Below are positions 32,510 to 43,039 of a DNA stretch of 50,132 nucleotides, piece by piece. Position 1 is the stretch's first letter; each line of letters begins with the position of its first letter. The stretch is from assembly GCA_003427395.1 (NCBI GenBank), contig BFEA01000029.1, positions 767,577 through 817,708 on the forward strand, in the 5' to 3' direction. The notes beneath the pieces were generated by a model. The model searched no databases. It saw only the letters and a program-made list of their open reading frames with translations, and was not told where the DNA came from. This stretch comes from Chara braunii (taxonomy: Eukaryota; Streptophyta; Charophyceae; Charales; Characeae). The translations under genes and the position numbers were made by a program.

Positions 32510-34350
32510 TGAATGGGTGGGCCACAACATACACAAAAAAACGATGCTCCATTATTGAGTAACTTCGAGGGGTGCAAGCGTGATCGTGGTCAGACGTATT
32601 ACTATGTATACAAGAAACCCATCTCGCTAATTCTCCAGCCCATTATCGTGCCCATAATTTGGTTCGGCCCTTTTAAAATTTTACCTCGTACGCCCCACGC
32701 AATGGCTTAGCGGGGGTGGTCATATGGGTCCCGCCAAATTCAAGGGTCAAGATCATCCAATGGTCAGCGGATATGGAGTAAGGTAGTCTAAGATGGGTTC
32801 TACTTTAGTTACGCTTGAGCTAGAGGTAATTTGTGTCGTTTGCATTTGTCGTGCTAATGATGGGCAGGGTGTCAGGAGAGTGCATTTGTTTTAGGAAATG
32901 AGCATCAAAATTCATGTTGGGATCCCAAATTGATGGTTAGATAGATGGAGAATATCTTCCCCTGCCCACCATACATAGAAGAAGATGAACACGCAATACG
33001 CTTCATGTGCGACTCATGACAACTTTATGACACATGCCATCTAATGTTCCCACAAGAATGTCTTTTTACATGCATCCATCATAGTGGGGCTGCCCATAAA
33101 TCCAAGTGTCGCGTAAACCTCATTCTGATGTTTGAAGACTTGGACATGGCGCTCCAAGGGGCACCCATGGCCCGGCCTGGGGCGGATCATAAGATGTGCG
33201 CGATGCTTTTATCATTTAGAAAGAAAACGGATTAGGGGAAATGATTTTATAAGTTAAACACCCATTTTCTTTCCTTGGCAATACATATAAGATGTCTGGA
33301 CGTATTCGCACTATACAAAGGGGGCACGCGACTCCCTAGTGTCTTGGGTCAACAATTGATTCAATTGGATCTTTGTTGCTCGTAAATGTACTAGTAATTA
33401 ATACTCTAAACTACATGCAAAGCACAAGTATACTTAAGAAATAGAAACCCAAAAGTAATTTCTTAACCATCAACAACATGACCACCCAGGTAATCCCTAT
33501 GAACATATCGACATCCCTAGCCTAAAAACCCAGCAATTGACATTTGCTCAACATTGTTGGCAAGGGTACCTGATTCAGGGTAAACTGACCAAGTATCTGG
33601 CCGAGGGCTACTAGTAGATGGACTCATAATTTTTTGCACTTGCACGAGCTCGTGCATGGAAGAATACCATGGAAGCATTATATGATCCTTCAACACAACA
33701 TTATATGACTTCAACACTTCATCTAGTGATTTTAAAGCAGCTTACACTTTTTTCAAGAAACTATTCACCTCTTCAGAAAAAAATGGCAGGGAAGAGAAGG
33801 ATGCTCAACCTATTGCAAGTTTTTCTAATCCTCCAACTCAAAGTTTAACACTAGAGCAGAGCACTCATTTAGAGAGGCCATTAACAAAAAAAGAAATTTG
33901 GTTGGTCCTCTTACAAATGGAGGAGGACAAAAATCCGGTTTAGATGGGCTTCCCCAGAAACAATTGGAGACCTTATGACCAACTTTTTCAATAAACATGA
34001 TGAAATATTATGAAAAGGTTAAAGAGGGAGGTAACATGGAAGAAATAGTGGGACCATGAATCCTTACCTTTCTCTATAAAAAGAGGAACAAAACAAACAT
34101 ACGTAATTAGAAGCGCATCACCCTATAAACAATGAATTACAAAATGCTAGTTAAACAACTAACAAATATAATGATCCCGTTAATGAAAGACTTCATCAAT
34201 CCTTCCGGACGTCGCAAATGATTTTCATCCAATGCCGCCACATTTAGGACAATATCCTATTAATCAATGAATGTTCAAACTCTTCGTCAATCAAACAAAA
34301 TTGTAGGTTTTTTGTTCATTGATTTTGCAAAAATATATGAAACACTGAAT
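32510..34350 (+). pseudogene. LINE-D: heavily decayed LINE (endonuclease and RT relics)
   Basis: Translated across frames, 32540-32800 gives a start like NGWATTYTKKRCSIIE, then LCIQETHLANSPAHY (catalytic Glu motif), AGVVIWVPPNSRVKIIQWS; 32930-33235 gives FTCIHHSGAAHKSKCRVNLI and PGADHKM (SDH changed to ADH); 33850-34345 gives SGLDGLP, FLYKKRNKTNIRN, a thumb-less RT stretch and FIDFAKIYET (RT domain with Asp). The order EN then RT fits a LINE of a family different from LINE-A/B. Stops are frequent; 33240-33850 is unrecognisable. Confidence 0.65.
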
Positions 34351-35100
34351 TCGTGAAAACCTAACAAAACCACAAAACCTAACATTTTTTATAGAATGAA
34401 AAAAAAAAAGTCAATTTGACAGATAAAAAAGAGCGTTTTTTACTGTTTCTTGAGAAATGAGGCAAAAAAACGGACCAAAAAAATAACTCAAATAAGATAA
34501 TCTTTAAAGACCTTAAGACGAACTCGAAAAATGTAAAAAAAAAAAAGTTGCAGTGAATAATGATTTATAGAACTATAAGTCATTTTCAACAGTCTGATAA
34601 AAATCAAGTTCTACACTGAATTCATGAAAACCTAAAAACAAAACACAGAACCTAACATTTTTTTATAGAATGAAAAAGTAAAAATCAAACTGTTATTTTT
34701 GACACATAATAGAGAGCATTTTTAACTGTTTGTGGATAAAGGCGGCAAAAAAACGGGCAAACAGTCTACCGATTCTCAAAATGTGCAAGAGAATCCTTTT
34801 CGTCAAAAAGTATGTTATAAGCCTACGTTTTGAGCGGTTTGGTAAAAATCAAGCTTTACGAAAACTAGTTTATAGAACTATAAATTAATATAAATCAATT
34901 TTAAAGTTAATTATAAAACCCTTGTCAAAAAATAGATGTTATGTAAAAGAAAAATTCAAACAAGTTTTGTTTGAAAGACATCTTCAAAATCTTAGCCAAC
35001 CACGATTTAAAATTAAAAAATGGAAAAATATTTAAATAAAAAAGTTAAAAAATACAAAAAAACAATATATTCGTCCATGTATGAGAGAACATATCCAAGT
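34340..35100. repeat. AT-rich repeat: two-unit tandem (~271 bp) and a segment repeated at 49.73 kb
   Basis: ACACTGAATTC.TGAAAACCTAA recurs at about 34342 and 34614 with matching downstream sequence (CCTAACATTTTTTATAGAATG). The part 34868-35100 (TATAAATTAATATAAATC, AAAACCCTT.TCAAAA, TTTAGCCAACCA.GATTTAAAATTAAA) matches 49733-49945 in the same orientation. No coding sequence. 35100-35470 is AT rich and unassigned. Confidence 0.8.
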
Positions 35101-35477
35101 GAACGTATTCGTGAATAGGAGAACGTGTGTGCGTGTTTAGGAAACCGCCGAATAGGTTCATCGTGCTAAATACCTTACAAAATTATCAATATGATTTTTT
35201 TAGATAAACAAAAAAATAAGATATTTCGGTTTCTGAACAAACGGTGCTTTGCAAGCTAGTGATGTTTTATAAAAAGACTTGCTTCTCTTCTTACCACTTC
35301 CAGTGGTCTGAAAAAATATTTTTCTATTATATTTTTGCGATTAATTCACTGCACATATAATTCTGTTCATATAGGAGGCTTGAAAATTAATTACTCTGTG
35401 CAAACCTAACAATTGTTTTTGTTAGGTTTTCATAAATTTCATCTTACTCTACGAGAACTAGTTTACAGAGCTATAAA

Positions 35478-36035
35478 CTAGGCTACCAGCCGGACCTCCT
35501 TGGTCGCCCTATTTTCCTGGACAGCCAAGCCGTGCAAGGACAAGGAAAGATCTGAGCAAAAAAAAAAAAAAAAAAAAAAACAATGTTATGTAGAAAAATC
35601 AATTGACCAATTTTTTTTTCAAGGTTACATCGAAATTTGTGTTGCCACTTGTATGCACCCTCGTCCGAATATGGATTCGTACTCTTGTACTCGTACGCTA
35701 GGGGCCCCGTACGAGTTTTTTTTTTTTTTTTTTTTTAAATCCGGTTTATTTTTTTTTTTTTTTTCCAATAAGAATATGAAAATGATGCTCGGCCAAATGT
35801 TGCTTGTTTTGTGTTATTGCCTCACATATTTGTTTTTTTAATTTTTTTGATGACTTTTTTTTTTTTTTTGCTTTTTTGTATGGGGGCGTACAAGACGTAC
35901 AGGTTCCCGTACAGGTTCACTTACAGATCCCGTACATAAATTACCTGTACGTTTCGTACGGAAAACCCCCGTACGTGTACTCTATGCAACATAGATCGAA
36001 ATTATTTACAATATTTAAAATAAAAAACAAAGTAA
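35478..36035 (-). mobile_element. CTAGGCTAC-type non-autonomous element, interrupted copy
   Basis: Starts CTAGGCTAC and shares GGACAGC..., GCAAGGAC.AAGGAA and GTTATG.AGAAAAAT with the inverted copy at 37735-38023. At 35629 it is split by the 35637-35994 insertion and continues at 35995 (ATCGAAATT.TT...AATAAAAAAC). The far end is lost in an (AT)n stretch. Confidence 0.65.
35637..35994. mobile_element. hAT-like non-autonomous element with perfect 8-bp TSD ATCGAAAT
   Basis: Flanked by ATCGAAAT at 35629-35636 and 35995-36002. Ends TTGTGTTGC and GCAACATAG form a short imperfect terminal inverted repeat. GTACG-rich subterminal zones, long T runs (about 35717-35763, 35850-35869) and the shared core (GGC.AAATGTTGCTTGTTTTG...ACATATTTG) lie inside. 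Same subfamily as 46041-46371 in the opposite orientation. No transposase. Confidence 0.85.
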
Positions 36036-36117
36036 AATATATATATATATATATCATCACAAACAGAACTGCCCGGTAAAAGCGTAGGCAGAGAGAGAGA
36101 AGAGGACAACAAACAAG

Positions 36118-36173
36118 GGGCTGTGACAAACTGTTTCGTCGGAGTTTCACCGACTCATCAGGAGGCTGAACCC
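36118..36173 (-). ncRNA. Hammerhead-ribozyme-like motif
   Basis: On the minus strand: CTGATGA (36161-36155), a 5-bp stem II GTCGG/CCGAC with loop TGAAACT, GAAA, a minimal stem III (CA/TG, loop GTT), then GTC (36127-36125) as cleavage triplet. All conserved core bases are present, including the G-C closing pair of stem II. Stem I is weak: GGGTT (36173-36169) pairs AGCCC (36122-36118), but the helix next to the core is not paired. Minimal-stem-III hammerheads are known from Penelope-like elements, and this one is on the same strand as the Penelope-like locus starting at 38081. Activity is uncertain. Confidence 0.65.
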
Positions 36174-36197
36174 TATATATATATATATATATATATA

Positions 36198-37585
36198 CAG
36201 GGTCACCAACCGGTACGTATGGAGCTCCCCTGGTCGAACTTCGTACGTAGGGGCATTCGGGGTCCCGTTCGGGGTCCAAACCCGAAGGCGTTCGGACCCC
36301 GCCAAAAAATATTTTTGGGCCTAAAAATAAGTTTTTTTCTGAATTTGTTTTTGTGAGTTTTCTACGATCTGAGGTACATGCTTATAAATTTTAAAGTCAT
36401 TTTGCTAATCCAAACAAAAATAAAAAATCGCCAAAGATAACAGTGTCAAAACTGGACTTTTTTTGTTTTTTTTTTCACTTTTTACTTTTTATTTTCACTT
36501 TGTTACGGTGACCAGGGTAATGGGCATTCGAGACCGGCAGAACACCCGATCCCAAACGCCCGAACGTATGGGACCAGTGGGGGGTGGGGACGGCCGTTCG
36601 GGCCAAACGAGGACCCAAAAAAAAAAAAAAAAAAAAAAACAAAACCATCATCAAAAAAATCTGAAAAAAAGATATGTTATGGAGACAAATAAATTAAACA
36701 AGATTTGCCTTAGCATTACATCCAAATTCCTTACCAGATTTGAAATGAAAATAAAATGCAAAAAACAAATATTAATTAAAAAAAAAAAAAAAAATTTGTG
36801 AGTGCGCGAGCATGTTTTCGACACCATCGTCTTTGGTGATTTTTCATTTTTTTCTGGCATAGCTTAATGCCCTCAAAAGTTACAGATGTGTACTTCACAT
36901 AATACAAAACCCACTAAAAAAGTTTCAAAAATTAATAAAATTGTTTAGACCCCGAACTAAAGTGAAAACAAAAAGTAAGAAGTGAAAAAATACGTGGGCG
37001 AGCACGTTTTGACACCGTCATCTTTGGCGATTTTTAGTTCTTATTTGACTTAGCCAAATGACTTGAAAATTTACACGCATGTACTTCATGTCATAGAGAA
37101 CTCACAAAACAAACTTCAGAAAAACATAATTAGTTTTGGGCCCCAAAATAATTTTTGGCGGGGGCCGAACGCCGTCGGGTTCAGACCCCGTACGGGACCC
37201 CGAACGCCCGTATGTACGAAGGTCTGCCCGGGGACCTCCATACGTACGGGCTGGTGACCCTGGCGGTGACTAAAAAAAATCATTATGTTTTGAATTTTTT
37301 TTTAGTGTGTTTTGTATAATGTAAAGTACACATCTGTAAATTTTCAGGGCATTTCGCTGTACCAAATAAAGTCGAAAAATCACCAAAGATGGCGGTGTGG
37401 AAAACGTTCTGTCTCACTCAGTAATTTTAATTCTTTTTTTATTTTTTTTATTTTTATTAGTAGTTTTATTTTTTGTTTTTAATTTGTATTTCAAATTTGG
37501 TAAGGAATTTGGATGTAATGATCAGGCAAATGTTGTTTATTTTATTTGTCTTCATAACATTTTTTTTTTTTCAGATTGTTCCGAG

Positions 37586-37618
<33 letters not shown>

Positions 37619-37716
37619 CACGTTCAGCGCGAACGGCGAAACGCATCATAAGGGGTCCCGTACATTCGGACGTTCGGGTTCGGGCATTCGGCCCGTCCCG
37701 AATGTCGGTTACCCTG
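36198..37716 (+). mobile_element. hAT-like non-autonomous element (outer), CAGGGT termini
   Basis: Left end CAGGGTCACCAACCGG, right end CGGTTACCCTG; flanks TATATATA (36190-36197) and TATATGTA (37717-37724), an 8-bp duplication with one mismatch. Without the inner insertion it is ~760 bp. It contains two copies of an internal block (about 36295-36455 and 37275-37400: AA.ATCGCCAAAGAT..C.GTGT) and the shared core near 37500-37590. No coding sequence. Confidence 0.85.
36513..37262 (-). mobile_element. Same-family hAT-like element inserted in reverse inside 36198-37716
   Basis: Ends CAGGGTAATGGGC and GCTGGTGACCCTG are the outer element's two ends in exchanged order. Flanks ACGGTGAC (36505-36512) and GCGGTGAC (37263-37270) give an 8-bp duplication, 7 of 8. 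The internal block occurs twice (about 36805-36960 and 36990-37150) in reverse orientation to the outer copy. An A run is at 36618-36639. Confidence 0.88.
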
Positions 37717-37734
37717 TATATGTATATATATTTT

Positions 37735-38023
37735 CTAGGCTACTAGAGTGGCCCGGGGCCACTTGCCCAACAATGCCAGAAAAAAATAAAAAAAATAAAA
37801 AACTAAAAATTAGTTTTTTATTTTAGTTTTTTATTCTAAATTTGATGAAGAATTTCGATGTGGCCTCGGGGAAAACATTTTTCATTTTATTTTTCTGCAT
37901 AACATAGTTCTTTGTCGGATTTTTTGTTTTTTTTTTGTTTTTTTGCTAAGACCTTCCTTGGTCCTTGCAAGGCCGCGCTGTCCGGGGAAATAGGGTAAAT
38001 CGGGCAGCCCGCATGTAGCCTAG
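37735..38023 (+). mobile_element. CTAGGCTAC-type non-autonomous element
   Basis: Ends CTAGGCTAC and GTAGCCTAG; flanks TATATTTT and TTTATTTT (7 of 8, but AT rich). It carries the shared core near 37850-37930 (GAATTTCGATGTGGCC, TGCATAACATAG). A second inverted pair, CTACTAGAGTGG.CC.GGGCCA at 37740 and its complement ending 38083, overlaps it, so two elements may be merged here. Confidence 0.6.
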
Positions 38024-38080
38024 TTTATTTTTATTTTTATTTTTTGGCCCGGTTAAGCAAATGGCCCTGGACCACTCTAG

Positions 38081-38745
38081 TAGGTTGACTGACAAGTGGG
38101 AAAAACACGACGCAATCATCATCAACTGACAATGTCAAGTATCTTAATACAAAAAGTATGATAAAAGAGTACAACAAGATTGCAAGTCGGTGGGTATGGC
38201 TACCCCAACCGGTTTCAACCGCAGCCACGAGGTCATCATCAAAGGGCTTGCCACGAACCTTCTCCCTTCGTCAAAACCACTAACCACTTTCCAACCTCCA
38301 CCGTGGACCCGCCTAGCATCTCCCGAAAGCTACCGGGCTTTCGGTGTCGGACCCAGAGAGACCAAAACTGTTGCAATCATTACTATTATAGTCTTACGGT
38401 TGGTAACCCATTCGTCACAATCCAGGAACTAACAATACTACAGAGAACAAAACAAGCAGTGCGCCATGCGCTTAGCCTCACACTGTAATCGAAACTTCGC
38501 GTTGTGCCTAAAAGGCCTAGCAGAGTTCAAACCACATACGACACACAGGCGTGGGCCGAAAGGTACAGAAATCGGTACCGGCCTAAAAAATAAAGACGGT
38601 GCGGGTTCAAGCCCCTATTCATTGGGAATAGGGGGTAAAGTGCTTTCCTACTCTGAAAAAGACAAAGAAAGTCGAAAACAAAAAGGTTAAGAAAAACCCA
38701 AAACACTATAAGTACAGGGAGAGAGTTTTAAAACCCTGTCCCAAC
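38081..38745 (-). repeat. Penelope-like terminal repeat, copy 1
   Basis: Matches 49031-49705 in the same orientation nearly throughout: AGTAGGTTGACTGA, GATTGCAAG..GGTGGGTATG, CCACCGTGGACCC, AAAGACGGTGCGGGTTCAAG, CAGGGAGAGAGTTTTAAAAC. Direct repeats bordering the RT/EN region suit pLTRs. The hairpin CCCCTATTC/GAATAGGGG lies near 38611-38633. TAGCAGAGTT and GGTTCAAGCC resemble Pol III A and B boxes on the plus strand, but spacing (~90) is long. Confidence 0.75.
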
Positions 38746-39079
38746 ATTAGTGTCATTCTGTACGGGTAGTTCGTAAGTACGTAGCTTCTCCTAACTGTGC
38801 GCCAAACATCCCAAATTGGATCATAAAAAGACTAATGCAGCGAAATACTTGTATCCGGACTACCTTCAGCTCTTTCGCCGCCTCAATATCCATAGGCATC
38901 TAAGCTATCAAACTATGCAAAAGTGGTATCCCATTACTTCATGTACCCCAAGCATGATGGATACGCAAGCAGACAACACCAAAGCAGCTACTGAAAAAAC
39001 TGGAGTAAAACAGATACGACCTCCATCCTCAGATCGCACAAAAGGGACCATCCGTTCACTATAATGGTTATGCCATGCA

Positions 39080-41349
39080 AGTGCTAACTCCCAAGTTACT
39101 CCACGACACGACTCAGTTCGTAATACATCCTGGTCCAAATTGTGTCACGGTCCAGAGCTTCTCTCGTCCTTTTGCAAATCTTCGCAGCATCCGGTCAAGG
39201 AAATCCTTGGAAAAGTGCTTCCACCAAAATTCTTTTGATATAGTAAGCACCTTAATCGGGATCTGGCTATGGATAGTAGTATTCGTGTCAATTCAGTGTA
39301 GATAACTAGAGACTACAACGCTCTTCTATTCCCTACTTCCCCACGAATGGTGCAACTGACCATTATTGAACTCCAGGAGATCATTTGTCCAGATAGTTTT
39401 TTCGTTTCATAGCAGTTGTACGCAACCAACTCCCAGGCAAGACTCGTTGAGCTCCATGCGGAGTCCAAAGAAGTCCCAGTTGTCTGAACCATTATCCGTA
39501 CGTTTCAGGATCAAGTTTTTCGGGTAACAATCTTCAAAACTTTCCCGAATCGCCTCCGCTCTCGAGTCTTGCTTATTCCATCTCAGTACGATAAGGGTTA
39601 CATCGTCCATCCGCCTTAGCCCAAAAACATATTGTCTCATGTTTCCCAAGACACTTAGGAAACGAAATTCCACGTATGCACACAGGATGCAGGCCAAAGG
39701 GGAGCTTGTGCTCTTCCCCATCGGAATGTCCACCCCCCCACAGCCGGATGCCACCGCCTGCCCAAAACGTACCGACAGCGAAGTGCACAGCCTCATCTCT
39801 CCGGTGTATGTATGTTTCAGATCTCGGGTGACGAAATCCCTGATCGAACTCAACTTGATAGTCCACCAATGATCATCACCCGTCGTTTTACCAAACGTAC
39901 TGCCCTTCTCCTTCAGATTAACGCGGACAAAGTTGCGTCCTTTACTCCCGTAGTAATCCAGAAGCCAAAAGAAGGCAGTGATAATCTCGTTGTGCGGGAG
40001 CCTGCTGAATATAACTTTAATATCATAAGACATGGCGACAAGTTCGACATCTGTCCTTGTCTTCCTTCGGATTCGCTTCTGCCACAGCAGGCACATACTT
40101 GATGTTTAAGTGTCACTCTTCTAGTAGAGTAGAAAGGAAATGGTTGAGTGTTTTTGCCACGCAACGCCCAGCCGTATTGCAGATTATGAAAACGTTGGAC
40201 ATATTGGTCGATATTTGGATATGTCCTTATGTTTCGGAACGGCATAAGCTTCTCCAAACGTACCCTTTCCGTTCCATCGTATGAACTGCAGCAAACCCAA
40301 ACGCTTCGCCTTCTTCCTCATGCAACCCAGTATGTCAGCCTCCGAGCGAGTTTCCACTACATAACCATGACATTTAATAAATAGGCTCATCATTGCCTCA
40401 TAATACACAATAGGACAGAGCACAAATATCTTGCTGGGATTTCGGTCGAGAGGTGTCGGTACATAACCCCTTAAGCTCAACTTAACAACTTTCACTTCAC
40501 TCAGCTTCAAACCAAAACTCAAGTCACCCGTATTACGGATCCGACAGCGATCAACTTCACGAGTACTTAAGCTCACCACACATCCATTCAAATTACACCA
40601 ACCATTGAAAGCCTCAGACATTTATGCACATCAAATTACTTCTCTCGCCATATGCTGGTCGTGGAATCTTGTTCGCATTTCAGATCATCGAATGCACACC
40701 CTCCAGATCCTGCAACCTAAATTGCACGTGACCTCCTATCTTCGGATAGGGAGCGCCTGCACATATGCTGCTCGATACTTCAGTGCGTGCGAAGTTACGC
40801 TCATTGTGCAAAATACTCACTACCGACGGGTTCTTAACCCAAACGATGCGAGCAGAATTACGTGCCAGGTTCTTGATGCAGGTTGGGATGTCCATACTTG
40901 ACAGTTTATCGTTAATCAGTTTACGAACATAACCAATTTTAACCCGTCGAATTTCAGTCTGATGATCAAACGGTTGTTCAGATACCATCCGTGCGTCACC
41001 TTAGCAGCCCGTGCTATCAGTCTCGTCAAACAGGTCGTAGTTCAAGTTGACTGTTTGTCGAAATCCTTAGCGGCACCCAACGGTCTAACCAATACTTCTA
41101 AGCTACAACCTTCCAACAATTTAGTCCGTCTAAGATTACGTAATAGTGAGACTAACAAATGTTTGTCGAACCTGACCTTGGGTTTCCATCTTCTCGAGTA
41201 AGTGAAATCTTTATCTCCTCCCTTCTTTAAGATAGACTTGCACTCGTACAATTTCTTTCTTTCTCCCCCGATTCTCACAATGATGTTTCCGAAAGTCTTG
41301 GGGGTAATCTTCCAACCTCCACACCAATCACTACCGACTTTGAAGGAAA
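39080..41349 (-). pseudogene. Penelope-like reverse transcriptase
   Basis: Segments 41330-41042 (linker: YSRRWKPKVRFDKHLLVSLL), 40988-40680, 40621-40184 (RWNGKGTFGEAYAVPKHKDI and SKYRPICPTF, fingers K-HK...RPI motif), 40096-39407 (GVDIPMGKSTSSPLACILCA, then LRRMDDVTLIV, active site RMDD at 39613-39602, then LKRTDNGSDNWDFFGLRME) and a thumb-like remainder to about 39080 (KEFWWKHFSKDFLDRMLRRF). Motifs and order fit Penelope/telomerase-type RT more than LINE RT. The residue before MDD, normally Tyr, is Arg. Frameshifts and stops throughout. Confidence 0.7.
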
Positions 41350-41357
41350 GTGAACAC

Positions 41358-42051
41358 CTGGGTAGCACCCCGTACGCGTACGCATTGGCGTACGCAATGC
41401 GTACGCGTACGAACCCAAAATCGCGCGTACGCATACGTCAAAAAAAAAAAAAAAAAAAAAAAAAAAGCAAAAAATCTGAAAAAAAGTATGTTGTGCAGAA
41501 TAATGATACAAACAACATTTATTGAAGGTCATACCCGAATTCGTAAGCAAGCTCGATTAAAAAATCAAAAACCTTAACAAATTTAAAATATATTTTTAAA
41601 TAGTTCTTTATTTATTATGATAATATTACTTTTTTTNTAATTTTTAATTTCTTACTCGAGTTTGGTTGGGAATTCTTAATTGAATCCCAGGCAAAAGTTG
41701 TTTGTATCATGTTTCTGCATAACATATATTTGTTATAGAAGTTTGTTTTTATTTTTGTGTCTTTTTTTCCTAGTTTTTTTTTTAATTATTTCAATTTATT
41801 TCTTGTTTGTGACTTTGATTTTTAACTCGAGTTTGGTACAGAATTTCGAGATGAGTCTCTGGCAAAGGTTGTTTGAAATACCATTTTGCATAATATACTT
41901 ATTTTTCAGATTTTTTCGATGACATTGTTTTTTTTTTTTTTTTTTACGTATTCCCACGTACGGGAGTACGTGTACGCACGTACGTGTCGCGTACAGGAAT
42001 ACGTGTACGCGTGTACGCGCAACCCGCGTACACGTACGCCGTGCTACCCAG
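41358..42051. mobile_element. hAT-like non-autonomous element, perfect 8-bp TSD GTGAACAC
   Basis: Ends CTGGGTAGCAC and GTGCTACCCAG are perfect inverted repeats; GTGAACAC flanks at 41350-41357 and 42052-42059. Subterminal zones are dense in GTACGCGTACG words. Three copies of the shared core lie inside (about 41480-41550 reversed, 41665-41735, 41840-41935), with A and T homopolymer runs and one N at 41637. It sits inside the Penelope-like coding region between the nuclease and RT parts. Confidence 0.92.
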
Positions 42052-42166
42052 GTGAACACTTTCAACACTCGGTGTTTTCCTGGCTGCATAACAGCTGGAA
42101 GATATTAACCGTCCACTCATCTCCTTCACCTCGTCGTGCTTTCACAGGGCGGACACCGTTCATTGA

Positions 42167-42449
42167 CCATTTCGTCAAAATGGACATTTTTTTTTTTTTG
42201 AACAAAATTGGAACTGAGTTTTTTTGTCAAAAAATCATCAAAATTTGTTGTTCCTGAGGGTCCGGCGTTTGTAAAATGCAGGACCCCCTGGCTGTACATG
42301 GTCTCAAGATTGATCCATGTACAGCCACGAGGTCCAGTGTTTTACAAACGACGGACACTCAGGAACAACAAATTTGGATGAGTTTTCGACAAAAAAAATC
42401 GGTTTCAATTTCGTTCAAAAAATAAAATATGTCCATTTTGATGAAATGG
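42167..42449. mobile_element. Foldback MITE, copy 2
   Basis: Same termini and layout as 29185-29505 (CCATTTCGTCAAAATGGACAT; GGGTCC.GCGTTT; CATGTACAGCCA), 283 bp. Inserted just 3' of the GIY-YIG segment in the Penelope-like element. Confidence 0.88.
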
Positions 42450-42483
42450 CAGTTGTTCGGTTCCCTACCCTCAAAACCCGTAG

Positions 42484-42825
42484 TCATCGTTCTACTCCTC
42501 TTCTTCTTACCCTGCGCTTTCGCCCATGCTTCTTCTTCCCCTTGCTCGACGCTCGACCACTCGTATTCAAAACAGGGAACCATCTTATGATAAACAACTT
42601 TTCCATGTTTACGAGCTCCTTTACCTTACACGTGTCAATTGGTAGCAGGATATAGGAGTCACGACCAAAGGTGCGCCACCAGCGGTACAATTGGTTTTGT
42701 TTTAAACCCCTCTCACATACTGACACGTGTTCCTTCCATCTCACTTCGCCATTCCTTCTCATCTGACCAATTTATTGAGTGTGACATACGGAAGATGATA
42801 AAACATAAACGCAACTCGGTACGTT
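42484..42825 (-). pseudogene. GIY-YIG endonuclease domain N-terminal to the Penelope-like RT
   Basis: Frame reads PSCVYVLSSSVCHTQ, TAA (42774-42772), IGQMRRNGEVRWKEHV, LYRWWRTFGRDSYILLPIDT, CKVKELVNMEKLFIIRWFPV and LNTSGR, then a Lys/Arg-rich tail. CVY and (stop)IG occupy the GIY and YIG positions; the Arg of the RW..HV segment, the Glu of NMEKLFI and the Asn of P.LN are the expected conserved residues. The stop replaces the Tyr of YIG by one base change. The family nicks DNA, here presumably the integration target. The same frame continues upstream to the SAP-like segment, so all this was one polyprotein. Confidence 0.72.
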
Positions 42826-43039
42826 CGTGAAGATTCCAAGACCAAAATGAATGTAGAAGTCAACCCAAGAATCTAGACATTTTCTCAACCAACAAATTTA
42901 GAAATTCAAAGTAAGCAGCACTACTACAAGGCGGTAACGGACATCGAGGGCATTATCTGACAACCCCTGCCTCCTTAGACAGATAACACGTCGACATAAA
43001 GCCCATAATTCCTTATTTGTCCAGACTCTGAGGTGTCAG

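Noticed and set aside
37740-38083. A further hAT-like element with CTACTAGAGTGG ends
   Set aside because: The inverted ends are real, but no 8-bp duplication fits and it overlaps 37735-38023; boundaries are unresolved.
38200-38260. Second hammerhead in the Penelope-like terminal repeat (TTGATGA...GAAA on minus)
   Set aside because: The first core base is wrong, stem I does not pair, and the copy at 49.17 kb has lost the core; too weak to call.
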